64,000 nucleotides of DNA. It comes from Streptomyces sp. NRRL F-2580 (GTDB taxonomy: Bacteria > Actinomycetota > Actinomycetes > Streptomycetales > Streptomycetaceae). The notes beneath the pieces were generated by a model that saw only the letters and a list, made by a program, of their open reading frames with translations, was not told where the DNA came from and searched no databases. Positions 48,330 to 58,067 of this stretch are shown here, one piece after another (position 1 is the stretch's first letter; every line of letters begins with the position of its first letter). The stretch is taken from NCBI RefSeq assembly GCF_000720115.1, contig NZ_JOIR01000010.1:62001-126000 (forward strand), read 5' to 3'. The position numbers were made by a program, and so were the translations under genes.

Positions 48330-49148
48330 GTGACTTCCGCCCCGCCTCCGGCCCTCCCCTATGCCTTGATCGCCACTGACCTGGACGGGACTCTGCTGCG
48401 CGCCGGGGACACCGTTTCGGCCCGTTCGTACACGGCCCTCGCGGCGGCCCGCGCGGCCGGCGCCCGGCACATCATCGTCACCGGCCGCCCGGTCCCCCAG
48501 GTCCGACACGTCCTGGACGGCCTCGGCTACACAGGGCTCGCGGTGTGCGGGCAGGGCGCGCAGGTGTACGACGCGGCGCGCGGGCGCCTGCTGCACTCCG
48601 TGGCCATGGACCGGGAACTGGCCGAGGTGGCCCTCGGCAAGATCGAGGCGGAGATCGGCGAGGTCTACGCGGCGGTGAACCAGGAGGGACTGGACGCGGA
48701 GATGCTGATAGGGCCCGGCTACCGGATGTGGCACCCGCACCTGCCGACGGTGCCGGTGCCGCGGCGGTCGGACCTGTGGGCCGCCCCGATCAACAAGGTG
48801 CTGCTCCAGCACCCGGAGCTGGACGACGACGAGCTGACGCGGGTGGCGCGGGCGGTGGTCGGGGACCTGGTGAACGTCACGATGGCGGGGGAGCACACGG
48901 TGGAACTCCAGCCGCCGGGCATCGACAAGGCCAGTGGGCTCGCGCGGGCGGCCGAAGTCCTGGGGGCGTCCCCTGCCGGGACGATCGCCTTCGGGGACAT
49001 GCCGAACGACGTCCCGATGTTCGCGTGGGCCGCCCATGGGGTGGCCATGGCCAACTCCCACCCCGAGCTGGTCGCGGTGGCGGACGAGCTGACACTGTCG
49101 AACGAGGCGGACGGCGTCGCGGTGGTCCTGGAGCGCCTGTACGGCTGA
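48330..49148 (+). CDS. HAD-family phosphatase (Cof type)
   Basis: 272 residues. GTG 48330 is chosen because the HAD motif begins about 14 residues later; TTG 48300 is possible but less likely. Motif I D-L-D-G-T-L-L, motif II V-T-G-R-P, Lys in I-N-K-V-L, and motif IV G-D-M-P-N-D-V-P-M place it in the Cof/class IIB HAD hydrolases, which dephosphorylate sugar phosphates or nucleotides such as pyridoxal phosphate or FMN. The substrate cannot be inferred. It is divergent from fumarylacetoacetase (141 bp). Confidence 0.9.
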   Translation: MTSAPPPALPYALIATDLDGTLLRAGDTVSARSYTALAAARAAGARHIIVTGRPVPQVRHVLDGLGYTGLAVCGQGAQVYDAARGRLLHSVAMDRELAEVALGKIEAEIGEVYAAVNQEGLDAEMLIGPGYRMWHPHLPTVPVPRRSDLWAAPINKVLLQHPELDDDELTRVARAVVGDLVNVTMAGEHTVELQPPGIDKASGLARAAEVLGASPAGTIAFGDMPNDVPMFAWAAHGVAMANSHPELVAVADELTLSNEADGVAVVLERLYG

Positions 49149-49159
49149 CCGCCGTCTCC

Positions 49160-49290
49160 GGGGCGCCCCCGCACCCCCGCGCCTCAATCGCCGGCGGGGC
49201 TGGATTTTGCCGGCGTCAGCCCTCCAGCGCGGGCCGCGCGATTCCAGCCCCTCCGGCGTTTGAGGAGCGGGGTCTGGGGCGGAGCCCCAG
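49160..49290. repeat. Inverted pair of GGCGTTTGAGG-family intergenic repeats (copy 2)
   Basis: A degenerate minus-oriented copy (49160-49207, ending CGGGGCTGGATTT) faces a good plus-oriented copy (49242-49290, with CTCCGGCGTTTGAGGAGCGG). They lie between the convergent HAD and CocE-type genes and can pair as a long hairpin. Confidence 0.8.
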
Positions 49291-49337
49291 CAGCGGCGCC
49301 GCGCCGGGCAGGCGGCGGAACCCACCCCTGGACCCGC

Positions 49338-51344
49338 TCAGCCCGCCGCCCGAGGCAACCGCCGTTCCCACGTGCGGTGGAAGACCACCTCGCCCCCCTC
49401 CCGGCACACCACCTCGTTCGACGTCAGGAAGCCGCCCTCGTCGCACGAGATCTCCGCCCGGGTCTCCACCCGTACGTCCCAGCCCAGTTCGGGCCGGTGG
49501 AGCCGGATCCGCCACTGGGACCGGGCCCGCGCGGACAGCGCGTCGGCGTCCTGGATCTCGTACACCTCCTCCGCGTCCTCGCTGAACTCCAGGCCGTCCG
49601 GGTACACCCGCGTGCCCCCGTACCGCGGGTCCACCTCCAGCCGCCACGTTCCGCGCGCGACGTCCCGTACGACCACTCGCTCCGGGCGCGGTTCGTCCAG
49701 CGTGGCCGGGAAGGCGACCCCCAGCGGCGGCGCCTGCTCCGGCGGCTCGAACACGATCCCCCCGTCCACGGCCGGCGAGGCCGCCCGCACCGGCAGGGTC
49801 AGCGCGCTGCCCGCCGGGTCCAGGGTCCAGCCGGCCTCCGACCCGGCGCGCGGCCAGATCCACGGCCAGTACGCGGAGGACACGGCGAGCCGGATCCGGT
49901 GCCCGGGCGGGAAGGCGTGGCCGATGCCGTTCAGCTCGAAGGTGACGTCCTCGTACGAGCCCACCGGCCAGGGCACGGCCCGGTCCCGGCCCTGGCGGGC
50001 CGACAGGTTCAGCGCGCCCCGCGTGACCAGCGTCGAGGTCCCGTCCGGGGCGACGTCGCACAGCCGGGCCACGACCTGCCCGTACGGCACGTCGAGCCGC
50101 AGCCGCAGGGTCACCGAGGGCCGGCCCAGGATCTCCACCGGCTCCCCGGCCGCCACGGGGAACTCGAAGCAGGCCGACTTCGCGTCCTCCTCCCGCTGGT
50201 CCGGCGGCAGGTCGGCGTCGTTGCCGAAGGGGAAGAAGCGGCCGGCGTCCATCCCGGTGTGCTGCGGCGAGGCGACGTCCACCGGCGCGCCCTGGAACAC
50301 GTACGGCACGGGGATCACGGACGCCGAGGGCCAGGCCTTCTCGCCGACCCAGCGGCCCGGGAGCTCCTCGTACACCGTCGCCGGCGGGTGCGAGTCGCTG
50401 ATCCAGGCGCGCAGCAGCGGCTCGTCCATCACCCCGTTGTCGATGTCCCGCAGCCAGTGGTCCCACCAGCGCAGGGTCTCCTGGAGGAAGCCGATCGCCG
50501 GTCCCGGGGGCAGTCCGCGGTCCGGGTACTGGTGCGACCAAGGCCCGATGAGACCCCGTACCCGCCCGGACGGCAGGTGTTCGACCAGCCGCAGCACGGT
50601 GTCCCGGTACGGGTCGTGCCAGCCGCCGACCGCGAGCACCGCCGCGCCGATCGCCCCGTAGTCCTCGCAGACGCTGCCGTGGCGCCAGTAGGCGTCGCGG
50701 GTCTGGTGCGAGAGCCAGGTGTGGACCAGCGGTTCGACGGCCTCCAGCCGGTCCAGCCACTGCTGCCGCCAGCCGTCGCCGACGAACAGCGGGTCCGGCG
50801 GCCGGGAGGCGAAGGCCAGCATCGTCGCCGCCCAGGCGTGCATGTCCACGGCCAGCACCGAGCCGCCCATGTAGTGCACGTCGTTGTCGTAGCGGTCGTC
50901 CGTCGAGCAGACGGTGACGACCGCCTTCAGCGCCTCCGGGGCGAGGGCGGCGATCTGGAGGGAGTTGCAGCCGCCCCAGGAGATCCCGAACATCCCCACC
51001 GAGCCCGTGCACCACGGCTGCGCCGCCAGCCACTCCACCACCGCGACGCCGTCGGCCAGCTCCCGGGCGTCGTACTCGTCGCCGGGACGGCCTCCGCTGC
51101 AGCCGTGGCCGCGCACGTCCACCCGTACCGACGCGTAGCCGTGGCCCGCGTACCAGGGATGGCGCTGCCAGTCCCGCGGCGCGGTCCAGTCGGTGAGCCG
51201 GTACGGGAGGTACTCCAGCAGTGCCGGAACCGGCTGGTCCGTCACCGGCCGCCAGACGCGCGCGTACAGCTCCACGCCGTCGGCCATCGGGATCCGGACA
51301 TCCTCGTGGGTGGTCTCGTACGGGAACGCGGTACGGATGATCAT
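49338..51344 (-). CDS. CocE/NonD family serine hydrolase (X-Pro dipeptidyl-peptidase S15 fold)
   Basis: 668 residues from ATG 51344. An alpha/beta-hydrolase domain with nucleophile Ser122 (G-I-S-W-G-G), oxyanion-like R-G-H-G-C-S-G-G and L-I-G-P-W-S-H is followed by a C-terminal jelly-roll domain (from about residue 400; F-E-L-N-G-I-G-H-A-F and H-R-I-R-L-A-V-S). There is no signal peptide, so it is likely cytosolic. Members act on esters, amides or proline peptides; the real substrate is unknown. The next remnant upstream is a broken peptide transporter, which might once have supplied peptides to it. Confidence 0.9.
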   Translation of the reverse strand: MIIRTAFPYETTHEDVRIPMADGVELYARVWRPVTDQPVPALLEYLPYRLTDWTAPRDWQRHPWYAGHGYASVRVDVRGHGCSGGRPGDEYDARELADGVAVVEWLAAQPWCTGSVGMFGISWGGCNSLQIAALAPEALKAVVTVCSTDDRYDNDVHYMGGSVLAVDMHAWAATMLAFASRPPDPLFVGDGWRQQWLDRLEAVEPLVHTWLSHQTRDAYWRHGSVCEDYGAIGAAVLAVGGWHDPYRDTVLRLVEHLPSGRVRGLIGPWSHQYPDRGLPPGPAIGFLQETLRWWDHWLRDIDNGVMDEPLLRAWISDSHPPATVYEELPGRWVGEKAWPSASVIPVPYVFQGAPVDVASPQHTGMDAGRFFPFGNDADLPPDQREEDAKSACFEFPVAAGEPVEILGRPSVTLRLRLDVPYGQVVARLCDVAPDGTSTLVTRGALNLSARQGRDRAVPWPVGSYEDVTFELNGIGHAFPPGHRIRLAVSSAYWPWIWPRAGSEAGWTLDPAGSALTLPVRAASPAVDGGIVFEPPEQAPPLGVAFPATLDEPRPERVVVRDVARGTWRLEVDPRYGGTRVYPDGLEFSEDAEEVYEIQDADALSARARSQWRIRLHRPELGWDVRVETRAEISCDEGGFLTSNEVVCREGGEVVFHRTWERRLPRAAG

Positions 51345-51366
51345 GCGGGAACCACCTCCATGGACC

Positions 51367-51850
51367 TCAGCGGACGGGGTGCATCGTGCGCCGCAGCCAC
51401 GGGGCCAGCGCGATCACGGCGAGGCCCACCGCCACCGCGACGGCGCCGTTGAGGCCGAAGTACACGGGGTTCGACACCTGCCCGTACACCGTGACCACCG
51501 GGGCCTGGATGCCGTTGGCGAGCGCGAGGGAGAGGAACCACAGCGCCATCGTCTGGCTGCGACTTCGCGGACGCGGTGGCGAACGGCGGCCTGGGCATGG
51601 CCCCGGGCACCGCGGCCTCCGTCTCGGCGGCGTACGGGACCATGGTCTACCTCGTCTCCGTCGCCGGCGGATGGCTCGCCGACCGCATCTACGAGGATCG
51701 CCTGCATGCCGAGGAAGGAGAAGCGCTCCCAGACCTCCAGGCCGGATAGCGTGGCGAGGCCGCGCGGGTGGCCGAGGAAGGCGTGGTCGTCGCGGGGTGG
51801 CGGCCGCTCGTCCGCCGGATCCGCGGGCTCGTCCCTGTCGGTCGCAGTTC
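51367..51850 (-). pseudogene. Remnant of a POT/MFS peptide transporter with an inverted middle piece
   Basis: Three parts of one gene are seen. The N-terminal part is on the minus strand at about 51698-51850 (G-H-P-R-G-L-A-T-L, then L-E-V-W-E-R-F-S-F-L-G-M-Q-A-I-L). The next part is on the plus strand at about 51563-51697 (F-A-D-A-V-A-N-G-G-L-G-M-A-P-G-T-A-A, then G-G-W-L-A-D-R-I). The C-terminal part is again on the minus strand at 51367-51567 (R-S-R-S-Q-T-M-A-L-W-F-L-S-L-A, last helices). The middle of the protein, roughly 350 residues, is absent. In order, they are the pieces of a proton-dependent oligopeptide transporter, so the gene cannot be functional. Confidence 0.8.
51563..51697 (+). 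other. Inverted segment inside the POT remnant
   Basis: About 135 bp whose plus strand encodes the helix 2-3 region of the transporter (V-S-A-V-Y-G-T-M-V-Y-L-V-S-V-A-G-G-W-L-A-D-R-I), while both flanks encode the neighbouring parts on the minus strand. The left break is near 51563 and the right break near 51690-51697. Confidence 0.75.
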
Positions 51851-52006
51851 TGGACAAAACATATGCTCCGGTTGTTTCGGCTCTTTCAGAACATACCGGT
51901 GCGCATCGGACAGTGCTCGGGTGGTGGCCGGGAAGGCGCTCTCGGTGATCGAAAAGAGACCCGATACGCTGGCTTGAGTGATGGCAGCGACACATCGACA
52001 ATCCAT

Positions 52007-52030
52007 GTGATCGTCAGCGTGATCGTCAGC
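52007..52030 (+). repeat. 12-bp tandem duplication before the polyprenyl synthase
   Basis: GTGATCGTCAGC is present twice in tandem, at 52007-52018 and 52019-52030, ending 17 nt before the start codon and directly ahead of the ribosome binding site ACAGGAG. Confidence 0.7.
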
Positions 52031-52047
52031 AGACAGGAGTACCCCTC

Positions 52048-53058
52048 GTGACCGTCGTCGGGCCGTTCGGACTGAGCGTGCGGGACCAGGCTCTTGAGAC
52101 CGATGTCCAGGCCGGACTGGCCGCCGTCGAGGCGGGTCTGCTGGAGGCCACCAAGAGCGAAGTCCCCTTCATCACCGAGGCCGCACAGCACCTGGTCCGG
52201 GCCGGGGGCAAGCGGTTCCGGCCGCTGCTGGTGATGCTCGCGTCCCGCTTCGGGGATCCCCACGCGCCCGGAATCGTTCCTTCCGCCGTGGTGGTCGAGC
52301 TCACCCACCTGGCGACCCTCTACCACGACGACGTCATGGACGAGGCCGACGTGCGCCGCGGCGTGGAGAGCGCCAACGCCCGCTGGGGCAACTCGGTCGC
52401 CGTACTGACCGGCGACTTCCTCTTCGCCCGCGCCTCGCACATCCTGGCCGACCTCGGCCCCGAGGCCGTACGCATCCAGGCCGAGGCCTTCGAGCGGCTG
52501 GTGACGGGTCAGATCCTGGAGACGGCCGGTCCGCGCGACGGCCGCGACCCCGTCGCCCACTACCTCGACGTCATCGCCGGCAAGACCGGCTCGCTGATCG
52601 CCGTCTCCGGCCGCTTCGGCGCGCTCATGGCCGGCGCCGACGAGTCGGTCGTCGACATCCTCACCCAGTACGGCGAGCGGCTCGGCACCGCCTTCCAGCT
52701 CGCCGACGACGTCCTCGACATCGCCTCCGACGCGCACGAGTCCGGCAAGACCCCGGGCACCGACCTGCGCGAGGGCATTCCCACGCTGCCCGTGCTGCGG
52801 CTGCGCGAGATGGCCGAGCGGGACGGGCGCCCCGAGGACCTGGAACTCGTACGCCTCCTTGACGGCGACCTGACGGACGACGCCCGCCACGCCGAGGTGC
52901 TGACCCGGCTGCGCGCGCACCCCGCCCTGGAGCAGGCCCGCCGCGACACCGTCCGGTACGCGGAGGAGGCGCGGGCCACGCTCGCGCCGCTGCCCGAGTG
53001 CTTCGCCAAGTCGGCGCTCGAAGAGCTCTGCGACGCCGTGGTGCACCGCGCCGGCTAG
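52048..53058 (+). CDS. Long-chain polyprenyl diphosphate synthase
   Basis: 336 residues from GTG 52048 with ACAGGAG 9 nt upstream. A trans-isoprenyl diphosphate synthase with both Asp-rich Mg sites: D-D-V-M-D (94-98) and D-D-V-L-D (about 220-224), and G-G-K-R-F-R-P near residue 54. The residues before the first Asp motif (Thr-Leu-Tyr-His) are small, as expected for a long-chain enzyme such as hepta- to nonaprenyl synthases. Given the menaquinone genes in this window it probably makes the quinone side chain; exact chain length cannot be told. Confidence 0.9.
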   Translation: MTVVGPFGLSVRDQALETDVQAGLAAVEAGLLEATKSEVPFITEAAQHLVRAGGKRFRPLLVMLASRFGDPHAPGIVPSAVVVELTHLATLYHDDVMDEADVRRGVESANARWGNSVAVLTGDFLFARASHILADLGPEAVRIQAEAFERLVTGQILETAGPRDGRDPVAHYLDVIAGKTGSLIAVSGRFGALMAGADESVVDILTQYGERLGTAFQLADDVLDIASDAHESGKTPGTDLREGIPTLPVLRLREMAERDGRPEDLELVRLLDGDLTDDARHAEVLTRLRAHPALEQARRDTVRYAEEARATLAPLPECFAKSALEELCDAVVHRAG

Positions 53059-53299
53059 GCCAGCGAGGGGTGTCCCGCACCCGCAGGATCGGAACGGGCC
53101 CTTCCGCCCCGGTGACCCCTACGGGTCCGGGCAGGAGGGCCCTTCCCGTGTCATCCCACGGTCGTACGCGCAGTTGCGTCCGGGGACTGACGCCCCGGCG
53201 CCGGTGATTTGGTCAGATGGAGTCATCAACCCCACCAGATCGGGTGAGCGCGGCGACACGGCGGTCGCCGCCGTCGACACAAGAGGGCAGGGCACTGAC

Positions 53300-54523
53300 A
53301 TGGCAGCGAACACGAAGACTTCTCGCAAGGTCGCCCGGTACGCCGTACCGGTGGCGGTGGCGGGTGTGGCCGCGGCGACCGTGGCGATGGTCCCGGCCTT
53401 CGCCAACGCCGGCGGGCCCGACCTGCCGAAGGTGACGGCGCAGCAGCTCATCGAGAAGGTCGCCGCCTCCGACGTACAGCAGCTGTCGGGCACGGCCAAG
53501 ATCAGCACCGACCTGGGTCTTCCCAAGATCGCGACCGGACTGCTCGGCGGCGGTGGGGTCGCCGGCGGCTCCGCCAACCCGGAGGACAAGGTCGCGCAGC
53601 TGGCCAACGGCACGCACACCTTCCGCGTCGCGGCCGACGGCCCCGACCGCCAGAAGCTGACGTTCCTGGACGGCAAGGACGAGTACAGCCTCATCCACAA
53701 CGGCGACGACGTCTGGGGCTACGACTCCAAGTCGAACGAGGTCTTCCACGAGAAGGACCCGCAGTCCGGCAAGGACGCCGGCAAGGACAAGGGCAAGGAC
53801 CACAAGACGGCCGACCGGCTGGCCGCCTCCCCCCAGAAGATGGCCGAGGAGCTCCTGAAGGCCGCCGGCCCGACCACCGACGTCAGCGTGGGCGACACCG
53901 CGCAGGTGGCCGGCCGGGACGCCTACCAGCTGGTGCTCAAGCCCAAGCAGAGCGGCTCCACCGTCGGCTCGGTCCAGATCGCGGTGGACGCCAAGAACGG
54001 CGTGCCGCTGCGCGTGCAGCTGCTCTCCTCCCAGGGCGGCAAGCCGATCGTGGACGCCGGCTTCACCAAGGTGGACTTCGCCAAGCCGGCCGCCGACACC
54101 TTCGCCTTCACCCCGCCCAAGGGCGCCAAGCTGACCGAGGGCGTCGACGAGGCGGGCAAGGGCGACAAGGGCGAGGGGTTCAAGGCGCTGGAGTCCTTCC
54201 CGGGCCTGGACGGCCTGCTGGGAGGCCCGAACGGCCGGGGCGACGTGAAGGTGCTCGGCGAGGGCTGGGCGACCGTCGCGCGGATCGACTCGGGCGCCGG
54301 CAAGGGCTTGAAGGACTTCGAGAACTCGGCGAACGACAAGAACGCCCCGAAGGGGGCCAAGCAGTTCCTCGACTCCCTCGGGGACAAGGTCACCGGGAAG
54401 TTCGGCGAGGGCCGGGTCCTGTCGACCCGCCTGGTCAACGCCCTGGTAACGGACGACGGCAAGGTCTACGTCGGCGCGGTCACCAAGGACGCGCTGGTGA
54501 AGGCGGCCGACGCCAACAAGTAG
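53300..54523 (+). CDS. Secreted LolA/RseB-like lipid-binding fold protein
   Basis: 407 residues from ATG 53300. A Sec signal peptide cleaves near A-F-A-N-A (about 37). The mature protein has the LolA/RseB-like opening V-T-A-Q-Q-L-I-E-K-V-A-A-S-D-V-Q-Q-L-S-G-T, strands with L-T-F-L-D-G-K-D-E-Y and a Lys/Asp-rich loop (G-K-D-A-G-K-D-K-G-K-D), then D-A-Y-Q-L-V-L-K-P. This half-barrel fold carries lipids or senses envelope stress. The first 241 bp after the polyprenyl synthase contain no gene, and a 20-bp hairpin closes the transcript. Confidence 0.75.
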   Translation: MAANTKTSRKVARYAVPVAVAGVAAATVAMVPAFANAGGPDLPKVTAQQLIEKVAASDVQQLSGTAKISTDLGLPKIATGLLGGGGVAGGSANPEDKVAQLANGTHTFRVAADGPDRQKLTFLDGKDEYSLIHNGDDVWGYDSKSNEVFHEKDPQSGKDAGKDKGKDHKTADRLAASPQKMAEELLKAAGPTTDVSVGDTAQVAGRDAYQLVLKPKQSGSTVGSVQIAVDAKNGVPLRVQLLSSQGGKPIVDAGFTKVDFAKPAADTFAFTPPKGAKLTEGVDEAGKGDKGEGFKALESFPGLDGLLGGPNGRGDVKVLGEGWATVARIDSGAGKGLKDFENSANDKNAPKGAKQFLDSLGDKVTGKFGEGRVLSTRLVNALVTDDGKVYVGAVTKDALVKAADANK

Positions 54524-54551
54524 TCACTCGGGCGGTCACCGCGCACGAGAG

Positions 54552-54596
54552 CGCCGCGAGGGTGGGCCGGGACTGTGTCCCGGCCCACCCTCGCGG
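54552..54596 (+). terminator. Hairpin terminator after the LolA-like gene
   Basis: A perfect 20-bp stem (54552-54571 with 54577-54596) around CTGTG, beginning 29 nt after the stop. It is one of the longest in the window. Confidence 0.85.
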
Positions 54597-54640
54597 CATT
54601 CCGGCTGCCCGTACAGCACGGCCGCTGTACGGTGTTGGAC

Positions 54641-54844
54641 ATGTCGAGACACGTCACCATCCGCCTGGACGAAGAGTTCCACGAACGCCTGAAGGCGCGC
54701 GCGGCGGCGCTGGGGACGACGGTCACCGCGCTGATCACCGAGGTCACGGAACGCGAACTCGACGAGGACCGGAAGAAGTTCCTGTCCGGCATAGAGGAGT
54801 TCGCCGACCACTGGAGCTACTTCCAGGAGCGGTTCGGGCATTGA
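54641..54844 (+). CDS. Ribbon-helix-helix antitoxin
   Basis: 67 residues from ATG 54641. The start R-H-V-T-I-R-L-D-E-E-F-H-E-R-L-K-A-R-A-A is a ribbon-helix-helix (CopG/Arc type) DNA-binding fold, followed by an acidic, aromatic tail (E-F-A-D-H-W-S-Y-F-Q-E-R-F) suited to toxin binding. No ribosome site is evident, and a TGTACGGT -10-like box just upstream suggests a short or absent leader. The stop overlaps the start of the next gene, the usual antitoxin-toxin arrangement. Confidence 0.85.
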   Translation: MSRHVTIRLDEEFHERLKARAAALGTTVTALITEVTERELDEDRKKFLSGIEEFADHWSYFQERFGH

Positions 54845-55257
54845 AGATCACCATGGAGTGGGCCTGGACCGCTCTGGCCCACCATCTCCCGTCCGACCCC
54901 GCGGTCTGGGACCCCTCCGGGGTGGCCGCCGCGGTCGCCCGGCACCAGAACGACCTCGTCCTCGTGCCCGAACAGCCCGCCCCGGACACCGCGTGGCGGG
55001 CCGCCGCGTTTCTGCACACCCTCGCGGTGTGCCCGGCGCTGGAATCCCCGATGAACGAGTTCTACGCGGCCGCCGCGACCCGCTCGTACCTCCGCGTGGC
55101 CGGAGCCCGGCAGCTGCCCTCGCCGGAGGAGCTCGGCGACCTCGTGGAGGCGGCGAAGCTGGGGCGCGCGGACATCGCGGCCGTCGCCGAGGAGCTGCGC
55201 GCCCGGATCCAGGAACCGCTGCCGGCCTCGCTGCAGGGCCGCGCCGAGGAGGCGTAG
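54841..55257 (+). CDS. Fic/Doc-like toxin with degenerate active-site motif
   Basis: 138 residues from TTG 54841 (overlapping the antitoxin stop) or 134 from ATG 54853. The helical pattern A-V-A-R-H-Q and T-A-W-R-A-A-A-F-L-H-T-L, then a helix ending A-T-R-S-Y-L-R-V-A-G, follows Doc toxins. Where Doc has the H-x-F-x-D-A-N-K-R motif, this protein has C-P-A-L-E-S-P-M-N-E-F, so the catalytic His and Lys/Arg are gone. Doc phosphorylates EF-Tu; this protein is unlikely to do so by that route. Its real activity is open. Confidence 0.75.
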   Translation: MKITMEWAWTALAHHLPSDPAVWDPSGVAAAVARHQNDLVLVPEQPAPDTAWRAAAFLHTLAVCPALESPMNEFYAAAATRSYLRVAGARQLPSPEELGDLVEAAKLGRADIAAVAEELRARIQEPLPASLQGRAEEA

Positions 55258-55270
55258 CCGAGACGGCGGT

Positions 55271-55308
55271 GAGCCCCGGCACGATCGGGTCGGATCGTGC
55301 CGGAGCTC
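55271..55308. terminator. Bidirectional hairpin between toxin and aminopeptidase genes
   Basis: CCGGCACGATC (55276-55286) pairs with GATCGTGCCGG (55293-55303), extended by GAGC/GCTC outside a mismatch. It lies between convergent genes, 14 nt after the toxin stop. Confidence 0.7.
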
Positions 55309-55356
55309 TCGGTGCTCTCGGTGCTCAGGCCGTGTGCCGCGTGGCCGGCGGTGCGC

Positions 55357-56733
<1,377 letters not shown>

Positions 56734-56819
56734 TTAGTGCGTCAGTGCGAGCCTGATGTTCAGCGAGAGTATGACTGTCCGTCAAGACCACAATTCGGTC
56801 AGGGCAGTTCGGAAAACGG

Positions 56820-56856
56820 ACGATCCCCGGTACGGGTGGTCCGTACCGGGGATCGT
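56820..56856 (-). terminator. Terminator after the RarD-like gene
   Basis: A perfect 16-bp stem, ACGATCCCCGGTACGG (56820-56835) with its complement (56841-56856). Read on the minus strand it is followed by CCGTTTTCC, a short T-tract. Confidence 0.8.
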
Positions 56857-56896
56857 GAGGGCGGAGCGTTTGCCGGTGCGTACCCGGCGGCGGCTG

Positions 56897-57841
56897 TTAC
56901 GCGGGCTCGCGGGCCGGCGCCGCCACGACGGCGGGGGCCGCCGCGAGGGCCGCCCGGGAGCGCCGAGCCGTGCGCAGCGCGTCCCAGGTCAGGAGCGCGA
57001 GCGCGGCCCACACCAGGGAGAAGCCGGCCCAGCGCTCGGGCGGCATGGCCTCGTGGAAGTACAGGACGCCCAGCCCGAACTGGAAGACGGGGGCCATGTA
57101 CTGGAGCAGCCCGAGGGTGGACAGCGGGACGCGGATGGCGGCCGCCCCGAAGAGCACCAGCGGGATCGCGGTGACCAGTCCGGTCGCGGCCAGCAGGAGC
57201 GCGTGCCCGACGCCCTGCGAGGCGAAGGTGGACCGGCCCTGCGCGGTCAGCCACAGCAGGTAGCCCAGGGCCGGCAGGAACAGCAGGGCCGTCTCGGCGG
57301 CCAGCGACTCCAGCCCGCCCATGTTGAGCTTCTTCTTGATCAACCCGTACGTCGCGAACGAGCAGGCCAGGACCAGCGAGATCCACGGCGGCCGGCCGTA
57401 GCCGATGGCGAGCACGAGGACGGCGACGAAGCTGAGGCCGACCGCCACCCACTGCACGCGGCGCAGCCGCTCGCCCAGCACGAGCACGCCCATCGCGATG
57501 CTGACCAGCGGGTTGATGAAGTAGCCGAGGCTCGATTCGACGACGTGGCCGTTGTTGACCGACCAGATGTACAGGCCCCAGTTCACGCTGATCACCGATG
57601 CGGCCAGCGCGGTCAGGCCGAGCTTGCGCGGCTGGCGCAGCAGCTCCCGTATCCAGCCCCAGCGGCGCACCGCGAGCAGCGCCAGGCCGACCACGGCCAG
57701 GGACCACGTCATGCGGTGGGCGAGGATCTCCACGGCTCCCGCGGGCATCAGGAGCGGCCAGAAGAGGGGGACCAGGCCCCACATCCCGTATGCGCCGAAT
57801 CCGTAGAGCAAACCCGTGCGCTGCTCGTTCTCCGCCTTCAC
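56897..57841 (-). CDS. rarD: RarD/EamA-family transporter
   Basis: 314 residues from GTG 57841, with AGGAGG 5 nt upstream, preferred over ATG 57868. Ten transmembrane helices in two EamA halves. RarD signatures are G-M-W-G-L-V-P-L-F-W-P, the H-R-M-T-W-S pair, N-W-G-L-Y-I-W-S-V-N-N-G-H-V-V-E-S-S-L-G-Y-F and N-P-L-V-S. The family is a drug/metabolite exporter group and gave rise to the name RarD (chloramphenicol sensitivity); its substrate is unknown. The N-terminal half is more conserved than the second. Confidence 0.9.
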   Translation of the reverse strand: MKAENEQRTGLLYGFGAYGMWGLVPLFWPLLMPAGAVEILAHRMTWSLAVVGLALLAVRRWGWIRELLRQPRKLGLTALAASVISVNWGLYIWSVNNGHVVESSLGYFINPLVSIAMGVLVLGERLRRVQWVAVGLSFVAVLVLAIGYGRPPWISLVLACSFATYGLIKKKLNMGGLESLAAETALLFLPALGYLLWLTAQGRSTFASQGVGHALLLAATGLVTAIPLVLFGAAAIRVPLSTLGLLQYMAPVFQFGLGVLYFHEAMPPERWAGFSLVWAALALLTWDALRTARRSRAALAAAPAVVAAPAREPA

Positions 57842-57988
57842 GGGGCCTCCTGTACGACTTCCAGCCAACTTCCACGACCGTAGCGCCGCGCGGCCCGGAT
57901 GTCATGCCCGTTCTTGCGAGATACTCATGACATCGCCAGGGGCTTGCGTGGCCGGGCCCGCCCCCGCCCACCTGAGAGCCGCACATGA

Positions 57989-58022
57989 CGAAGCCCGGAT
58001 CCCCCGCGAGATCCGGGCTTCG
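57989..58022 (-). terminator. Terminator after korB
   Basis: CGAAGCCCGGATC (57989-58001) pairs with GATCCGGGCTTCG (58010-58022), 13 bp, 45 nt beyond the korB stop on the minus strand. Confidence 0.75.
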
Positions 58023-58067
58023 TACGGCTTCGTGCTGCTTCGTACGGCCGTGTGCGTGTCGTGCGGG

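Noticed and set aside
51341..51643. Small independent gene on the minus strand
   Set aside because: The frame crosses the transporter remnant out of phase and gives no recognisable protein; the other reading matches POT helices.
53060..53150. Terminator between polyprenyl synthase and the LolA-like gene
   Set aside because: Only a 5-bp GACCC/GGGTC stem and loose G/C complementarity were seen; not enough to call.
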